Shown in pieces: positions 8,668 to 17,464 of a DNA stretch of 64,000 nucleotides. Positions within the stretch are counted from its first letter, which is position 1. Each line of letters starts with the position of its first letter. Location of the stretch: positions 5,022,001 through 5,086,000 of the forward strand of contig NZ_CP014475.1 in assembly GCF_001583415.1 (NCBI RefSeq). The letters are read 5' to 3'. The position numbers were made by a program, and so were the translations under genes. The stretch comes from Mycolicibacterium phlei (GTDB lineage: Bacteria > Actinomycetota > Actinomycetes > Mycobacteriales > Mycobacteriaceae). The notes beneath the pieces are model-generated. The model made no database searches, was not told where the DNA came from, and saw nothing but the letters and a program-made list of their open reading frames with translations.

Positions 8668-9969
8668 CACCGTCAGCGTCGCGCGCAGCCCGCCCAGCGG
8701 GCTGTCGGACAGTTCGATGCTGCCGCCGTGCAGGGTGGCCTGCTGCGCGACCAGCGCCAGGCCCAGGCCCGAGCCGCCGGGCGCGGCGGTGCTGCCGCGG
8801 GAGAACCGGCCCAGCACCGCGACGTGTTCGTCGGCGGGCAGCCCGCAACCGTTGTCGTCGACGGTGATCGTCATCCGATCGCCCTGCCGGTGCGCAGCCA
8901 GCACGATGCGGCTGGCCTTGCCGTGGGTGATCGCGTTGCGCACCAGGTTGTCCACCGCCAGCCGCAACCCGCCGGGCCAGCCCCAGATGGTGCCGAGGTT
9001 CTCGTCGGCGTCGACCACGATCTCCACTTCGCCTTCGACGCGGGCGTTCTCCCGCGCCACCCGGTCCAGCATGTCGGTGACGTCGATGATGTCGCGGTCC
9101 TCGGCCTGCGCGAGCTGACCCGAGGCCAACTGGCCGAGCGCGGTGATGATCGCCTCCACGCGGCGCTGCGCGCGGGACAGGTCGGCGACCACCTCGGCGC
9201 GCTCCTCGGCGGGCAGGTCGTGGATGCGCAGGGTGTCGAGGTCGGCGCGCATCGCGGTCAGCGGGGTGCGCAGCTCGTGGGCGGCGTTGGCCGCGAAGTC
9301 CTGCGCGGCCTGCAGCGAGTTGGTGGTGGCCTGCTGGGCGGCGGCGAGCCGGGCCAGCATCGCCGACATCGCCTCGGAGAGCTCCTCGGCCTCGCGCACC
9401 CCGTGTACCTCGGGCATCTCGTTGGCGCCCTCGTGCAGGGTGCGGGTGTGTTCGGTGAGCCTGCGCAGCGGCCGGATCGCCGGACCGGCCAGCAGCCAAC
9501 CGAGGCCCGCCGCCACCAGTACGGTCAGCACGCCGATGGCGGTGTAGATCGGAATTCGCTTGGGGCTCAACAGGATACTGTCGGCGCGGATGCCCACCGA
9601 CATGATCAGCCCGCCGTTGCGCTGCACCTCGATGGTGCGCACCCGGTACTCCACGCCGTTGACCTCGACGGTCGCGGTGCCGGGCGGCAGCGGCGGCAAC
9701 TGGAAGCCGCGCTGGAACACCACCTCACCGGTGGACAGCGACCGCCCCGTGGTCAGCACCTCGCGGCGCGGGTCCTGGGCCCGGTCGGGGAACATGCTGG
9801 CGTCGATGATCGAGTCCAGCCGCCGGTCCAGCTGCGCCTCGTCGTTGCTCGCCAGCACGAACGAGGCCAGCGCGAGGAAGCCGGCGACGACGGCGGCCGC
9901 GGCCAGCGCCGCGGCGAGCGCCACCCGGGTGCGCAGCGACGCGGAGCGCACCGCCCGCAGTGCGCGCAC
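8623..9969 (-). CDS. Sensor histidine kinase, PrrB-like
   Basis: A 448-residue membrane kinase. Residues 13-42 form the first membrane helix, about 43-135 an extracytoplasmic sensor region, 140-162 the second helix, and about 163-215 a HAMP linker. The phosphoacceptor is H231 in NAAHELRTPLTAM. The ATP-binding domain shows an N box (DNLVRNAITHG) and G boxes (VDDNGCGLP, GGSGLGLALV). The GTG start directly abuts the stop of the response regulator gene (TGAGTG), so the pair is one operon. The domain order resembles PrrB of M. tuberculosis. The signal is unknown, but an adjacent hemophore-like gene on the same strand suggests a haem or envelope cue (inference). Confidence 0.93.
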   Translation of the reverse strand: MRALRAVRSASLRTRVALAAALAAAAVVAGFLALASFVLASNDEAQLDRRLDSIIDASMFPDRAQDPRREVLTTGRSLSTGEVVFQRGFQLPPLPPGTATVEVNGVEYRVRTIEVQRNGGLIMSVGIRADSILLSPKRIPIYTAIGVLTVLVAAGLGWLLAGPAIRPLRRLTEHTRTLHEGANEMPEVHGVREAEELSEAMSAMLARLAAAQQATTNSLQAAQDFAANAAHELRTPLTAMRADLDTLRIHDLPAEERAEVVADLSRAQRRVEAIITALGQLASGQLAQAEDRDIIDVTDMLDRVARENARVEGEVEIVVDADENLGTIWGWPGGLRLAVDNLVRNAITHGKASRIVLAAHRQGDRMTITVDDNGCGLPADEHVAVLGRFSRGSTAAPGGSGLGLALVAQQATLHGGSIELSDSPLGGLRATLTVSASGQQADRGAPAQ

Positions 9970-10689
9970 TCAGGACTCCTCGCGCAGCACGTACCCGATC
10001 CCGCGAACCGTGTGAATCACCCGCGGCAGGCCGTCGCGCTCCAGCTTGCGCCGCAAATATGAGATGAAGACGTCGGCGACGTTGGTGTCGACGTCGAAGT
10101 CGTAGCCCCAAACCAGTTCGAGCAGACGCTGACGGCTGAGCACCACACCCGCGTTCTCGACAAGCACGGCCAGCAGGTCGAATTCGCGCTTGGTGAGGTC
10201 GACCCTCTCCCCCTCGACGAACACCAGTCGGCGGGCGGTGTCGATGGTCAGCGGCCCGACGGTCATGGTGTCGGACTGCTGCTCGTGATGGCTGGCGCGG
10301 CGCAGCAGCGCGTGCAGCCGGGCCACCAGTTCGCCGAGGTCGAACGGTTTGGTCAGGTAGTCGTCTGCACCGGCTTCCAGTCCGGCGATCCGGTCGTTGA
10401 CGGTGTCGCGGGCCGACAGCACGCAGATCGGGATGTCGTTGCCCAGCGCGCGCAGCGCGGTGACCACCGCGACACCGTCGAGTTCGGGCATCTGCACGTC
10501 CAACACGAGCGCGTCGTGCTGCTCGGTGGACAGCAGACGCAGTGCCTCCTTGCCGGACGCCGCGACCCGGACGTCGAACCCCGAGTGGCGCAGTCCACGC
10601 GCGACTGAGGTCCGTACGTCCGGGTCGTCGTCGACCATCAGCACGGTGCGGCCGGCACCGTCGTGGTGCGCGGCCCGCTCGGGTACCAA
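9970..10689 (-). CDS. OmpR/PhoB-family response regulator, PrrA-like
   Basis: A 239-residue DNA-binding regulator. The receiver domain carries the acidic pocket in VDDDPD, the phosphoacceptor D64 in LVLDVQMPELDG, and the conserved Thr/Ser and Lys in LSARDT and LTKPF. The C-terminal winged helix shows LTKREFDLLAVLVENAGVV and RRKLERDG...TVRGIGYVL. The sequence closely resembles M. tuberculosis PrrA (Rv0903c), so it is probably a PrrA paralogue. The predicted TTG start at 10689 is 12 bases below the stop of the upstream hemophore-like gene and has no clear ribosome site; a GTG a few codons inside is an alternative. It is followed without a gap by its kinase gene. Confidence 0.93.
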   Translation of the reverse strand: MVPERAAHHDGAGRTVLMVDDDPDVRTSVARGLRHSGFDVRVAASGKEALRLLSTEQHDALVLDVQMPELDGVAVVTALRALGNDIPICVLSARDTVNDRIAGLEAGADDYLTKPFDLGELVARLHALLRRASHHEQQSDTMTVGPLTIDTARRLVFVEGERVDLTKREFDLLAVLVENAGVVLSRQRLLELVWGYDFDVDTNVADVFISYLRRKLERDGLPRVIHTVRGIGYVLREES

Positions 10690-10701
10690 CCGAACGCTGG
10701 C

Positions 10702-11082
10702 CTAGCTGTCGGTGTCGGCGATGCCGTCGCCGTCGATGTCGCCGCAGCGGTTCTTGATGTCGACGAGCGGCTGACGGATCGAGGTCAGCTCAGCCTTCAC
10801 CTGCGGGTTGTTGTTCAGGTACTCCTGGACCTCCACGCGGACGTCCTCGCGGTGCTTCCCCTCGAGGCCGGTGAAGAACGCGTTCACGTCCGGGTGGGTG
10901 AACAGGTAGGCGGACGTCGCGGCCGAGACACCGGAGGCAACACCCGCGAGGTCAGCTGCAGTGCAGTTGGGCGGCTGCGCGGCCGCGAGGGGCGTCGCAC
11001 CAAAGAACATGGCACCGGCAATCGCGCCGCTGCCGACAGCGCCAGCTACCGCACGTCGCGCAGTACGGGCCGAGAGCAACAT
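10702..11082 (-). CDS. Secreted hemophore-related protein (Rv0203-like)
   Basis: A 126-residue exported protein with a signal peptide (about residues 1-36, ending PLAAAQ) and a helical mature domain with two cysteines (in PPNCTAAD and IKNRCGD). The motif YLFTHPDVNAFFTGL...YLNNNPQVKAEL is the pattern of the mycobacterial haem-binding Rv0203 family. Rv0203 passes haem to MmpL3 and MmpL11. The ATG at 11082 is preferred over the in-frame TTG at 11088 because AGGAG lies 7 bases upstream of it. The C-terminus ends with an Asp-rich DIDGDGIADTDS tail resembling a calcium-binding loop. It is 12 bases upstream of the response regulator gene on the same strand. Confidence 0.82.
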   Translation of the reverse strand: MLLSARTARRAVAGAVGSGAIAGAMFFGATPLAAAQPPNCTAADLAGVASGVSAATSAYLFTHPDVNAFFTGLEGKHREDVRVEVQEYLNNNPQVKAELTSIRQPLVDIKNRCGDIDGDGIADTDS

Positions 11083-11253
11083 GGACAAGCTCCTTCTTCG
11101 GAAGTGGTGTGGCCGTAACCGTGAGCGGTTATCGCCAAAGCAAAGCTAAGCAGAATCTCCGCAGACTTTCTTGCCTTGCCGTTAACGAATCTTCCACATT
11201 TCCGAATCCGCAGCTCAGCGGGGTCGTCGATTTCCCCGCCGCGTCGCTTGCGA

Positions 11254-11817
11254 TCAGGGCAGACCGGCCAGCGCGGACCCCGGAAGCAGGCCACCACCCT
11301 GCGGATTCGATGTGACCGCCGGGGTCTGCGCGGTCGCCGCGGTCCCCGGCAGGCCCACGTTCTGCGCCGTCTGCAACTGTCCTGGCAAACTCGCCGCCGG
11401 CCCGCCGGGCTGCTGCGCGGCCTGCAGCAGACCGATCAGCTGGGGGAAGGTCAGCGGCAGGCTGCACTTGCCGGACAGGCTCGTCAGCGGCTGCTGCAGC
11501 TGCTGCATCTCCTTGGCCACCTGTGGGTTGGCGTCGAAGTAGGCCTTCAGCGTCGCCATCGACTGCGGGCCGGTCTGCTGCTTGGAGATCGTCGTCAGCA
11601 CCTGGTTGGTCTGCGGGTGGTCCTCGAGGTAGTCGGCGGTGGAGTCGGCCACCGAGCCGATCGTCCTGGCGATCTCGCTGGCCGCGCACGGGTCCTGGGC
11701 GGCGGTCGCCGACGGCGTCGACGGGGCCACCAGTGCTGCCGTGACAGCCCCGCCAGCGGCGGTGACAGCGAAGACGGCAAGGATGCTTCGGCGGACCAGC
11801 CCGGTGCTCGTGGTCAT
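11254..11817 (-). CDS. Secreted hemophore-related protein, second paralogue
   Basis: A 187-residue exported protein: signal peptide to about residue 42 (ending SATAA), then a helical domain with two Cys (QDPCAASE and SGKCSLP) and the family motif DYLEDHPQTNQVLTTI...YFDANPQVAKEMQQL. A Pro/Gln/Gly-rich tail of about 70 residues follows, missing from the shorter paralogue. The ATG at 11817 has a GGAG site 6 bases upstream; this leader (ggag-ttgtcc-ATG) is nearly the same as in the neighbouring paralogue, supporting tandem duplication. Haem binding is inferred from the Rv0203 family and from the position beside mmpL11. Confidence 0.8.
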   Translation of the reverse strand: MTTSTGLVRRSILAVFAVTAAGGAVTAALVAPSTPSATAAQDPCAASEIARTIGSVADSTADYLEDHPQTNQVLTTISKQQTGPQSMATLKAYFDANPQVAKEMQQLQQPLTSLSGKCSLPLTFPQLIGLLQAAQQPGGPAASLPGQLQTAQNVGLPGTAATAQTPAVTSNPQGGGLLPGSALAGLP

Positions 11818-12144
11818 GGACAACTCCTCACGGTGCGCGGATATGTGACGAACTCCGCAAACACCTTCAAGTTAACGGCAATGGGTCCCCGAACCGAGTG
11901 TTCATCCTGCCATCACCGGTGTGACGCACGCCAATCCAGCCAGGAAACCCACAGCGCAATCCCAGGTCAGGCCGATTACCGGTAACGCGGGAGAGCCGAT
12001 TTACGAGAACCTGATTGCAGCAGTGTGAGGCTTTGCTGGCAGCTTACGCGGACGCTGATAAGGGCCCGGCAGCTTACCCCACACTGCGGTACGCTTCGGT
12101 CACGCAACGCCGGTAGAAAGCGGGGAGCTCCGATCCAGCAGTTC
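11818..12144. other. Divergent promoter region between hemophore-like gene and mmpL11
   Basis: These 327 bases hold no convincing coding sequence. The region must carry the promoters for the hemophore-like gene (leftward) and mmpL11 (rightward). A GTTAACGGCAA element lies at 11871-11881. The same element inverted (TTGCCGTTAAC) lies at 11176-11186 in front of the other hemophore-like gene. No IdeR-type iron box was recognised. Confidence 0.5.
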
Positions 12145-15042
12145 ATGATGCGCTTGAGCAGCAACCTGCGCAGGTTCCGCTGGGCGGTGTTCGCCGTGTG
12201 GTTGCTTCTCCTGGGCCCGTCGATCTGGCTCGCGCTCAACCAGTCCGGTCATCTCACCGGCGGCGGCTTCGAGGTCGAGGGCTCCCAGTCGCTGCGCGTG
12301 CAACGGGTGCTCGAGGACTACTTCCCCGATCAGGGTGCCTCGCCGCTCGCGCTGGTCGCGGCGCCGCGCGCCGACGCGTCGTTCGAGGACATGAACGTCG
12401 CGGTCGCCGAACTCGAACGCATCGCCGCCGAGGTGCCCAGCGTCAAGGTGGTGCCCAACCCGCAGCAGCCGCCACCGCAGCCGGACCGGCCCTACGTGCT
12501 GACCCTGCAGCTGGACTTCAACAACACCGGCGCGGTCGACGTCGCCAGGCAGCTGCGCCAGAAGGTCGGGATCACCGGCGAGGATCCCGGCGAGATCCAG
12601 GACGGCCGGGTCAAGCTCTACGTCATCGGCCAGGGCGCGCTGGGCGCGGCGGCCACCCAGGCCACCAAGCACGACGTTGCCCAGGCCGAGAAGTGGAACC
12701 TGCCGATCGTGCTGATCGTGCTGCTGGCGGTGTTCGGGTCGCTGGCCGCCGCGGCGATGCCGCTGATCCTGGGCGTGTGCACGGTCGTGGTGACCATGGG
12801 CGTGGTCTATCTGCTGTCGATGTTCACCTCGATGTCGGTGTTCGTGACGTCGACGGTGTCGATGTTCGGTATCGCGCTGGCGGTCGACTACTCGCTGTTC
12901 ATCCTGATGCGGTTCCGGGAGGAGCTGCGGGCCGGCCGCGACGAACAACAGGCCGCCGACGCCGCGATGGCGACGTCGGGCCTGGCGGTGGTGCTGTCCG
13001 GGGCGACGGTGATCGCCTCGGTCACCGGGATCTACCTGATCCAGACGCCGGTGCTGGTGTCGATGGCCACCGGCGCGATCCTGGCCGTCGCGGTCGCCGT
13101 GCTGACGTCGACGACCCTGACCCCGGCGGTGCTGGCGACGTTCGGCCGGGCCGCGGCCAAGCGGTCGTCGTACCTGCACTGGTCGCGGCGCCCGGATTCC
13201 AGCCAGTCGCCGTTCTGGACCCGCTGGACCGGCCGGGTGATGCGCTGGCCCTGGGTGTCGGCGCTGACCGCCTCGGCGCTGCTGCTGATCATGGCCGCGC
13301 CGGCGTTCTCGATGATGCTCGGCAACAGCATGCAGCGGCAGTTCGAGCCGACGCACGAGATCCGCGGCGGTGTCAACGCCGCGGCCGAGGCGCTGGGCCC
13401 GGGTGCGCTCGGCCCGGTGCGGGTGCTGGTGTCGTTCCCGGAGGGCAACGCGGCGTCGGCGCCGGCCAAGGAGCCGCTGCTCGAGGAGATCCGGCAGAAG
13501 ATGGCGCAGGGGCCGAACGTGGTGTCGGTCAGCCCGCCGGTGTTCGGTGAGGACTACCGGCACGCGCTGCTGTCGGCGGTGCTGTCGGTGGACCCCGAGG
13601 ACATGGCGGCCCGCGAGGCCGTCGACTGGCTGCGCGCGGAGCTGCCGACAGTGCCCGGTCTGGACGGCGCACAGATCGACGTCGGCGGCCCGACCGCGCT
13701 GATCAAGGACTTCGACGACCGGGTGTCGGCGACGCAGCCGTGGGTGTTCGTGTTCGTCTCGGTCATCGCGTTCCTGATGCTGCTGGTCGCGATCCGCTCG
13801 GTGGTGCTGGCGCTCAAGGGAGTGCTGATGACCGTGCTGTCGGTCGCCGCCGCCTACGGCAGCCTGGTCGTGGTCTTCCAGTGGGGCTGGCTGGAAGCGC
13901 TGGGCTTCGAACCGATCTCGTCGCTGGACAGCACGATCCCGCCGCTGGTGCTGGCGATGACGTTCGGCCTGTCGATGGACTACGAGATCTTTTTGCTCAC
14001 CCGGATCCGGGAGCGGTTCCTGCTGACCGGCAACACCCGCGACGCGGTGGCCTACGGCGTGAGCACCAGCGCGCGCACCATCACCAGCGCCGCGCTGATC
14101 ATGATCGCGGTGTTCATCGGGTTCGCGTTCGCGGGCATGCCGCTGGTGGCGCAGCTCGGGGTGGCCTGCGCGGTGGCGATCGCGGTGGACGCGACCGTGG
14201 TGCGGCTGGTGCTGGTGCCGGCGCTGATGGCGATGTTCGACCGGTGGAACTGGTGGCTGCCGCGGTGGCTGGACCGCATCCTGCCGTCGGTGGACTTCGA
14301 GAAGCCGTTGCCCATGGTCGACAGCCCGGACCTGATCATCATTCCCGACGACCTGTCCTCGCTGCGGCCCAGCGGCGCGGAGATCCGGGCCGCGGTCAGG
14401 TCCGCCGCGAAGCTGAAAAACCTGGCCCCGCAGGCGGTTACCGTCGCCGATCCGCTGGCGTTCAGTGGCTGTAAGCCGCGCGCGGTGCGGCAGGCGGGCG
14501 GTGTCGGCCTCGCGGAGGCCGAGGGCGGGCTCAGCACCGCGGTCACCACCCGCACGACGCTGCCGGTGCACCCGGTGACGGTGTGGAACAGCCGCCTGGC
14601 GGTTGCGCTCGACGCCCTGTCCACCGAGGCGGATTACCCGCGCGCGCCGATCGAGCGGCGCAGCCCGATGGAGACCACCAACGTGCAGCTGCCGACCGGG
14701 GATCGTCTGCAGATCCCGACGGGCGCCGAGACACTGCGACTGAAGAGCTACCTGATCATGTGCCGCAACACCACCCGCGACTACGCCGAGTTCGCCGACC
14801 TCGCCGACTCCATGGAGACTCACACCGCGGCCGAGGTCCTGACCGGGATAGACCGGTACTACTGTGGACAGGAGTCGCGGAAGCAGTGGGTGGCCACCCA
14901 GTTGGTTCGCCGCCTGGCGGACCCGCAGCCTTCCGACGAGCACGACGTGAGGATGTCGGGCCCCGAAGCGGAGGCGGAGTGGGCCAAGGTCAAGGAACGC
15001 TGCCTGTCGGTGGCGGTCGCGATGCTGGAGGAGGCGAGGTGA
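12145..15042 (+). CDS. mmpL11: RND transporter MmpL11
   Basis: A 965-residue RND membrane transporter that exports monomeromycolyl-diacylglycerol and mycolate wax esters and has been linked to haem uptake with Rv0203 in M. tuberculosis. The start at 12145 gives MMRLSSNLRRFRW, matching the known N-terminus, although the frame stays open upstream to 12025. Proton-relay motifs are seen in GIALAVDYSLFIL (first half) and FGLSMDYEIFLL (second half). The soluble C-terminal domain of about 210 residues ends LSVAVAMLEEAR, characteristic of MmpL11. Its stop overlaps the next start (GTGA at 15039-15042). Confidence 0.97.
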   Translation: MMRLSSNLRRFRWAVFAVWLLLLGPSIWLALNQSGHLTGGGFEVEGSQSLRVQRVLEDYFPDQGASPLALVAAPRADASFEDMNVAVAELERIAAEVPSVKVVPNPQQPPPQPDRPYVLTLQLDFNNTGAVDVARQLRQKVGITGEDPGEIQDGRVKLYVIGQGALGAAATQATKHDVAQAEKWNLPIVLIVLLAVFGSLAAAAMPLILGVCTVVVTMGVVYLLSMFTSMSVFVTSTVSMFGIALAVDYSLFILMRFREELRAGRDEQQAADAAMATSGLAVVLSGATVIASVTGIYLIQTPVLVSMATGAILAVAVAVLTSTTLTPAVLATFGRAAAKRSSYLHWSRRPDSSQSPFWTRWTGRVMRWPWVSALTASALLLIMAAPAFSMMLGNSMQRQFEPTHEIRGGVNAAAEALGPGALGPVRVLVSFPEGNAASAPAKEPLLEEIRQKMAQGPNVVSVSPPVFGEDYRHALLSAVLSVDPEDMAAREAVDWLRAELPTVPGLDGAQIDVGGPTALIKDFDDRVSATQPWVFVFVSVIAFLMLLVAIRSVVLALKGVLMTVLSVAAAYGSLVVVFQWGWLEALGFEPISSLDSTIPPLVLAMTFGLSMDYEIFLLTRIRERFLLTGNTRDAVAYGVSTSARTITSAALIMIAVFIGFAFAGMPLVAQLGVACAVAIAVDATVVRLVLVPALMAMFDRWNWWLPRWLDRILPSVDFEKPLPMVDSPDLIIIPDDLSSLRPSGAEIRAAVRSAAKLKNLAPQAVTVADPLAFSGCKPRAVRQAGGVGLAEAEGGLSTAVTTRTTLPVHPVTVWNSRLAVALDALSTEADYPRAPIERRSPMETTNVQLPTGDRLQIPTGAETLRLKSYLIMCRNTTRDYAEFADLADSMETHTAAEVLTGIDRYYCGQESRKQWVATQLVRRLADPQPSDEHDVRMSGPEAEAEWAKVKERCLSVAVAMLEEAR

Positions 15043-15572
15043 CGGTGACATCGGACATTCGCCGCCGGGAGCCGTCGCCGGGTGATCAGCGGCCCGATCG
15101 GCAGGCGCCGCCGCAGACCGCCCAGATGCCGGTCGATGACCGGCCCGTCGAGTTCTGGCCCACCGCCGCGATCCGCTCGGCGCTGGAGAACGACGACCTC
15201 GAGGTGTGGCAGAAGATCGTCGCGGCGATCAAGCGGGACCCGTTCGGCCGCACCGCCCGCCAGGTCGAGGAGGTGCTGGAGACCGCGCGGCCGTACGGCG
15301 TGTCCAAGGCGCTGACCGAGGTGCTGACCCGCACCCGCGAGCATCTGGAGGCCAACGAGCGCGAGGAGGTGGCCCGCCATGTACGCCGCCTGCTCGAGTT
15401 CTCGGGGCTGGGCCTGGCGGAGTTCGCCTCGCGGATCGGGGTGCCCGCCGACGAGTTCCAGCGTTATCTCAACGCGCAGAGCAGCCCGCCGGCGACGCTG
15501 ATGGTGCGGATGAAGCGGCTCTCGGAGCGTTTCGGCCGGATGCGTGCCGGTCGCCCGCCGGCCGCGAACTGA
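15039..15572 (+). CDS. Conserved helix-rich protein with HTH-like C-terminus (Rv0201c homologue)
   Basis: A 177-residue cytosolic protein with a GTG start overlapping the mmpL11 stop. The N-terminal 45 residues are polar and Pro/Gln rich. A helical middle follows (ALENDDLEVWQKIVAAIKRDPFGRTARQVEEVLE). Residues about 125-165 (LLEFSGLGLAEFASRIGVPADEFQRYLNAQSSP) look like an XRE-type helix-turn-helix in which a short recognition helix follows the turn. It may therefore bind DNA. Position and length fit Rv0201c (170 residues). Coupling to mmpL11 suggests a related role, but none is known. Confidence 0.75.
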   Translation: MTVTSDIRRREPSPGDQRPDRQAPPQTAQMPVDDRPVEFWPTAAIRSALENDDLEVWQKIVAAIKRDPFGRTARQVEEVLETARPYGVSKALTEVLTRTREHLEANEREEVARHVRRLLEFSGLGLAEFASRIGVPADEFQRYLNAQSSPPATLMVRMKRLSERFGRMRAGRPPAAN

Positions 15573-15579
15573 GCGCCGG

Positions 15580-15975
15580 ATGGATCTCGAGCGGATTCTG
15601 CGGCAGACCCGCACGATCGCGATCGTCGGCGCGTCGCCCAACCCCGCCCGCGCCAGTCACGACATCTGGACCTATCTGAAGCGGACCGGGCAGTACGAGA
15701 TCTACCTGGTGAACCCGACGGTCAGCGAGATCGAGGGCACCCCGGTCTACCCGACGCTGGCCGACCTGCCGGTGGTACCGGATCTGGTGGACGTGTTCCG
15801 CCGCCGCGAGCATCTGCGTGAGGTGCTCGACGAGTCCATCGCCGTCGGCGCCAAGGTGCTGTGGCTGCAACTGGGGCTGTGGGATCCGCAGATCGCCGCC
15901 GACGGTGAAGCGGCCGGGCTGCAGGTGGTGATGGACCGCTGCATCAAGGTCGACCACGCCCGCCTGCTCGGCTGA
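15580..15975 (+). CDS. CoA-binding domain protein (YccU-like)
   Basis: A 131-residue single-domain Rossmann protein. The nucleotide/CoA loop is IAIVGASPNPARASHDIWTYL, followed by the family segments YLVNPTVSEIEGTPVYPTLADLP and GAKVLWLQLGLWDP, and the conserved Cys in MDRCIKVDH. It matches the stand-alone CoA_binding_2 family, in which CoA binding is known but the physiological role is not. ATG at 15580 is chosen because the residues upstream in frame are Arg/Pro-rich and not conserved in the family. It sits 7 bases after the previous gene and is probably in the mmpL11 operon. Confidence 0.88.
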   Translation: MDLERILRQTRTIAIVGASPNPARASHDIWTYLKRTGQYEIYLVNPTVSEIEGTPVYPTLADLPVVPDLVDVFRRREHLREVLDESIAVGAKVLWLQLGLWDPQIAADGEAAGLQVVMDRCIKVDHARLLG

Positions 15976-16026
15976 CTCCCCTCCTCTCTCCGCTCACCGG
16001 GGTGTGACCGTGTCAGGATGGCGGCC

Positions 16027-16773
16027 ATGACTGTCGTTTTGGTGCATGGCAATCCGGAGACCGCCGCGATCTGGGGACCGCTGGTCAACGCGCTCGGACG
16101 CGACGACGTGGTGCGGTTGTCCCCGCCCGGGTTCGGCGCACCGCTGCCCGACGACTTCCCCGCGACCTATCTGGCCTACCGGGACTGGCTGGCCGACGAG
16201 CTGGCGGCCATCGAGGGACCGATCGACCTGGTCGGGCATGACTGGGGCGGCGGCCATGTGGTGAACCTGGTGCTGTACCGGCCCGATCTGGTCCGCAGCT
16301 GGGCCACCGACGTGATCGGGCTGTACGACCCCGACTACGTCTGGCACGACCTGGCCCAGATCTGGCAGACCCCCGGCGAGGGTGAGCAGAACGTCGAGGC
16401 GATGTTCGGCGGCACCGTCGAGGATCGCACCAACCTGCTTGCCGCGCTGGGCATTCCGGCCGACATCGCGGCGTCGATCGCCGCCGACCAGGGACCGGAG
16501 ATGGGCCGGGCGGTGCTGGCGCTGTACCGGTCGGCGGCGCAACCGGAGATGGCCACCGTCGCACAGCATCTGGATAAGGCCGCGGCCCGCCCCGGCCTGG
16601 CGATCCTGGCCACCGAGGACCCCTACGTGGGATCCGACGAGATGCGGCGCCGCGCGGCCGCCTGGGCCGGCGCCCGGGTCGAGGTGCTCGACGGGTTGGG
16701 GCACTGGTGGATGGTCGAGGATCCGGCGCGCGGCGCGGCCGCGCTCACCCGCTTCTGGGACAGCCTGCCGTAA
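16027..16773 (+). CDS. Alpha/beta hydrolase with Asp nucleophile
   Basis: A 248-residue hydrolase with the oxyanion motif VHGNPET near the start. The nucleophile elbow GHDWGGGH carries aspartate, as in haloalkane dehalogenases and epoxide hydrolases, not serine as in esterases. The catalytic His is in GLGHWWMVEDP. A cap-like helical region lies at about residues 110-190. A dehalogenase, epoxide hydrolase or related C-X bond hydrolase role is likely; the substrate cannot be read. ATG 16027 is preferred over ATG 16018 because AGGA lies 8-9 bases upstream. It converges with the OmamB gene with one base between them. Confidence 0.8.
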   Translation: MTVVLVHGNPETAAIWGPLVNALGRDDVVRLSPPGFGAPLPDDFPATYLAYRDWLADELAAIEGPIDLVGHDWGGGHVVNLVLYRPDLVRSWATDVIGLYDPDYVWHDLAQIWQTPGEGEQNVEAMFGGTVEDRTNLLAALGIPADIAASIAADQGPEMGRAVLALYRSAAQPEMATVAQHLDKAAARPGLAILATEDPYVGSDEMRRRAAAWAGARVEVLDGLGHWWMVEDPARGAAALTRFWDSLP

Positions 16774-16774
16774 C

Positions 16775-17464
16775 TCAGCGCGAGTGGATCGGCGACACGT
16801 CGTCGACCAGCCAGCGGCCGTCGCTCTTGGACAGCAGCACCCGCAGCGCCAGCACCGCGGTGTCGGCCGGCTTGCCCTGCGAGGTCTGGGTGGCGTGCAG
16901 CACCACCGCGACGCTGGCCGCCTCCGGACCGATCGCCTCGATGCCCGCCGACACGGCGCTGGACTGCGCTGACACGTTTCGGCTCGTCAGATCCTTTGCC
17001 ACCGCGGCGAATTCGTTCTTGAACGCCTCGGCGCGCTCGGGTGCCATGGCGGCGGCGGCGCGGTCGATAGCCGCGGTGGGGTTCTGCGGGGTGAACGTCG
17101 CGGACGCCTCGGCGACGCTGCTGGCGATGCCGACCACCTCCGCGCTGTCGTCGCGCAGGGTGCGGTCGGGCACCGACCACTGGAAGTACCCGACGAGCAC
17201 CGCGGCGGCCAGTGCGGCCATCGCCACCGCCGTCACCGCCAGCCGCAGGCCGGGTCCGTCGTCGTCGGTGCCCATGGTCACCGCGTCGCGGCGGGCCAGC
17301 ACGACGTTGACGATGACACCCTCGACGATCAGCAGGATCAGGATCGAGCACACCGACACCCACCACAGCGGCCACGCCAGCGCGACGCCGATGTAGACCA
17401 GTGCGGCGATCGCGGCCAGCGGGGCGGCGATGTCGAAGGCGACGACGCGCCAGATGTTCCTCAT
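16775..17464 (-). CDS. Orphan Mce-associated membrane protein OmamB-like (Rv0200 homologue)
   Basis: A 229-residue protein, the same length as Rv0200. Hydrophobic segments at about residues 10-35, 36-55 and 80-100 are followed by an extracytoplasmic Mam-type domain ending with SKSDGRWLVDDVSPIHSR. The W-x-V/I-D-D/S type ending is shared by Mce-associated proteins. In M. tuberculosis OmamA (Rv0199) stabilises Mce1 and Mce4 lipid importers, and Rv0200 is its operon partner. The ATG at 17464 is chosen for the ATGA overlap with the preceding gene; the frame is open further upstream but those residues lie within omamA. Confidence 0.85.
   Translation of the reverse strand: MRNIWRVVAFDIAAPLAAIAALVYIGVALAWPLWWVSVCSILILLIVEGVIVNVVLARRDAVTMGTDDDGPGLRLAVTAVAMAALAAAVLVGYFQWSVPDRTLRDDSAEVVGIASSVAEASATFTPQNPTAAIDRAAAAMAPERAEAFKNEFAAVAKDLTSRNVSAQSSAVSAGIEAIGPEAASVAVVLHATQTSQGKPADTAVLALRVLLSKSDGRWLVDDVSPIHSR

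Noticed and set aside
12100..15051. Very long minus-strand frame opposite mmpL11
   Set aside because: Low-complexity Arg/His/Gln content without domains; a shadow of mmpL11.
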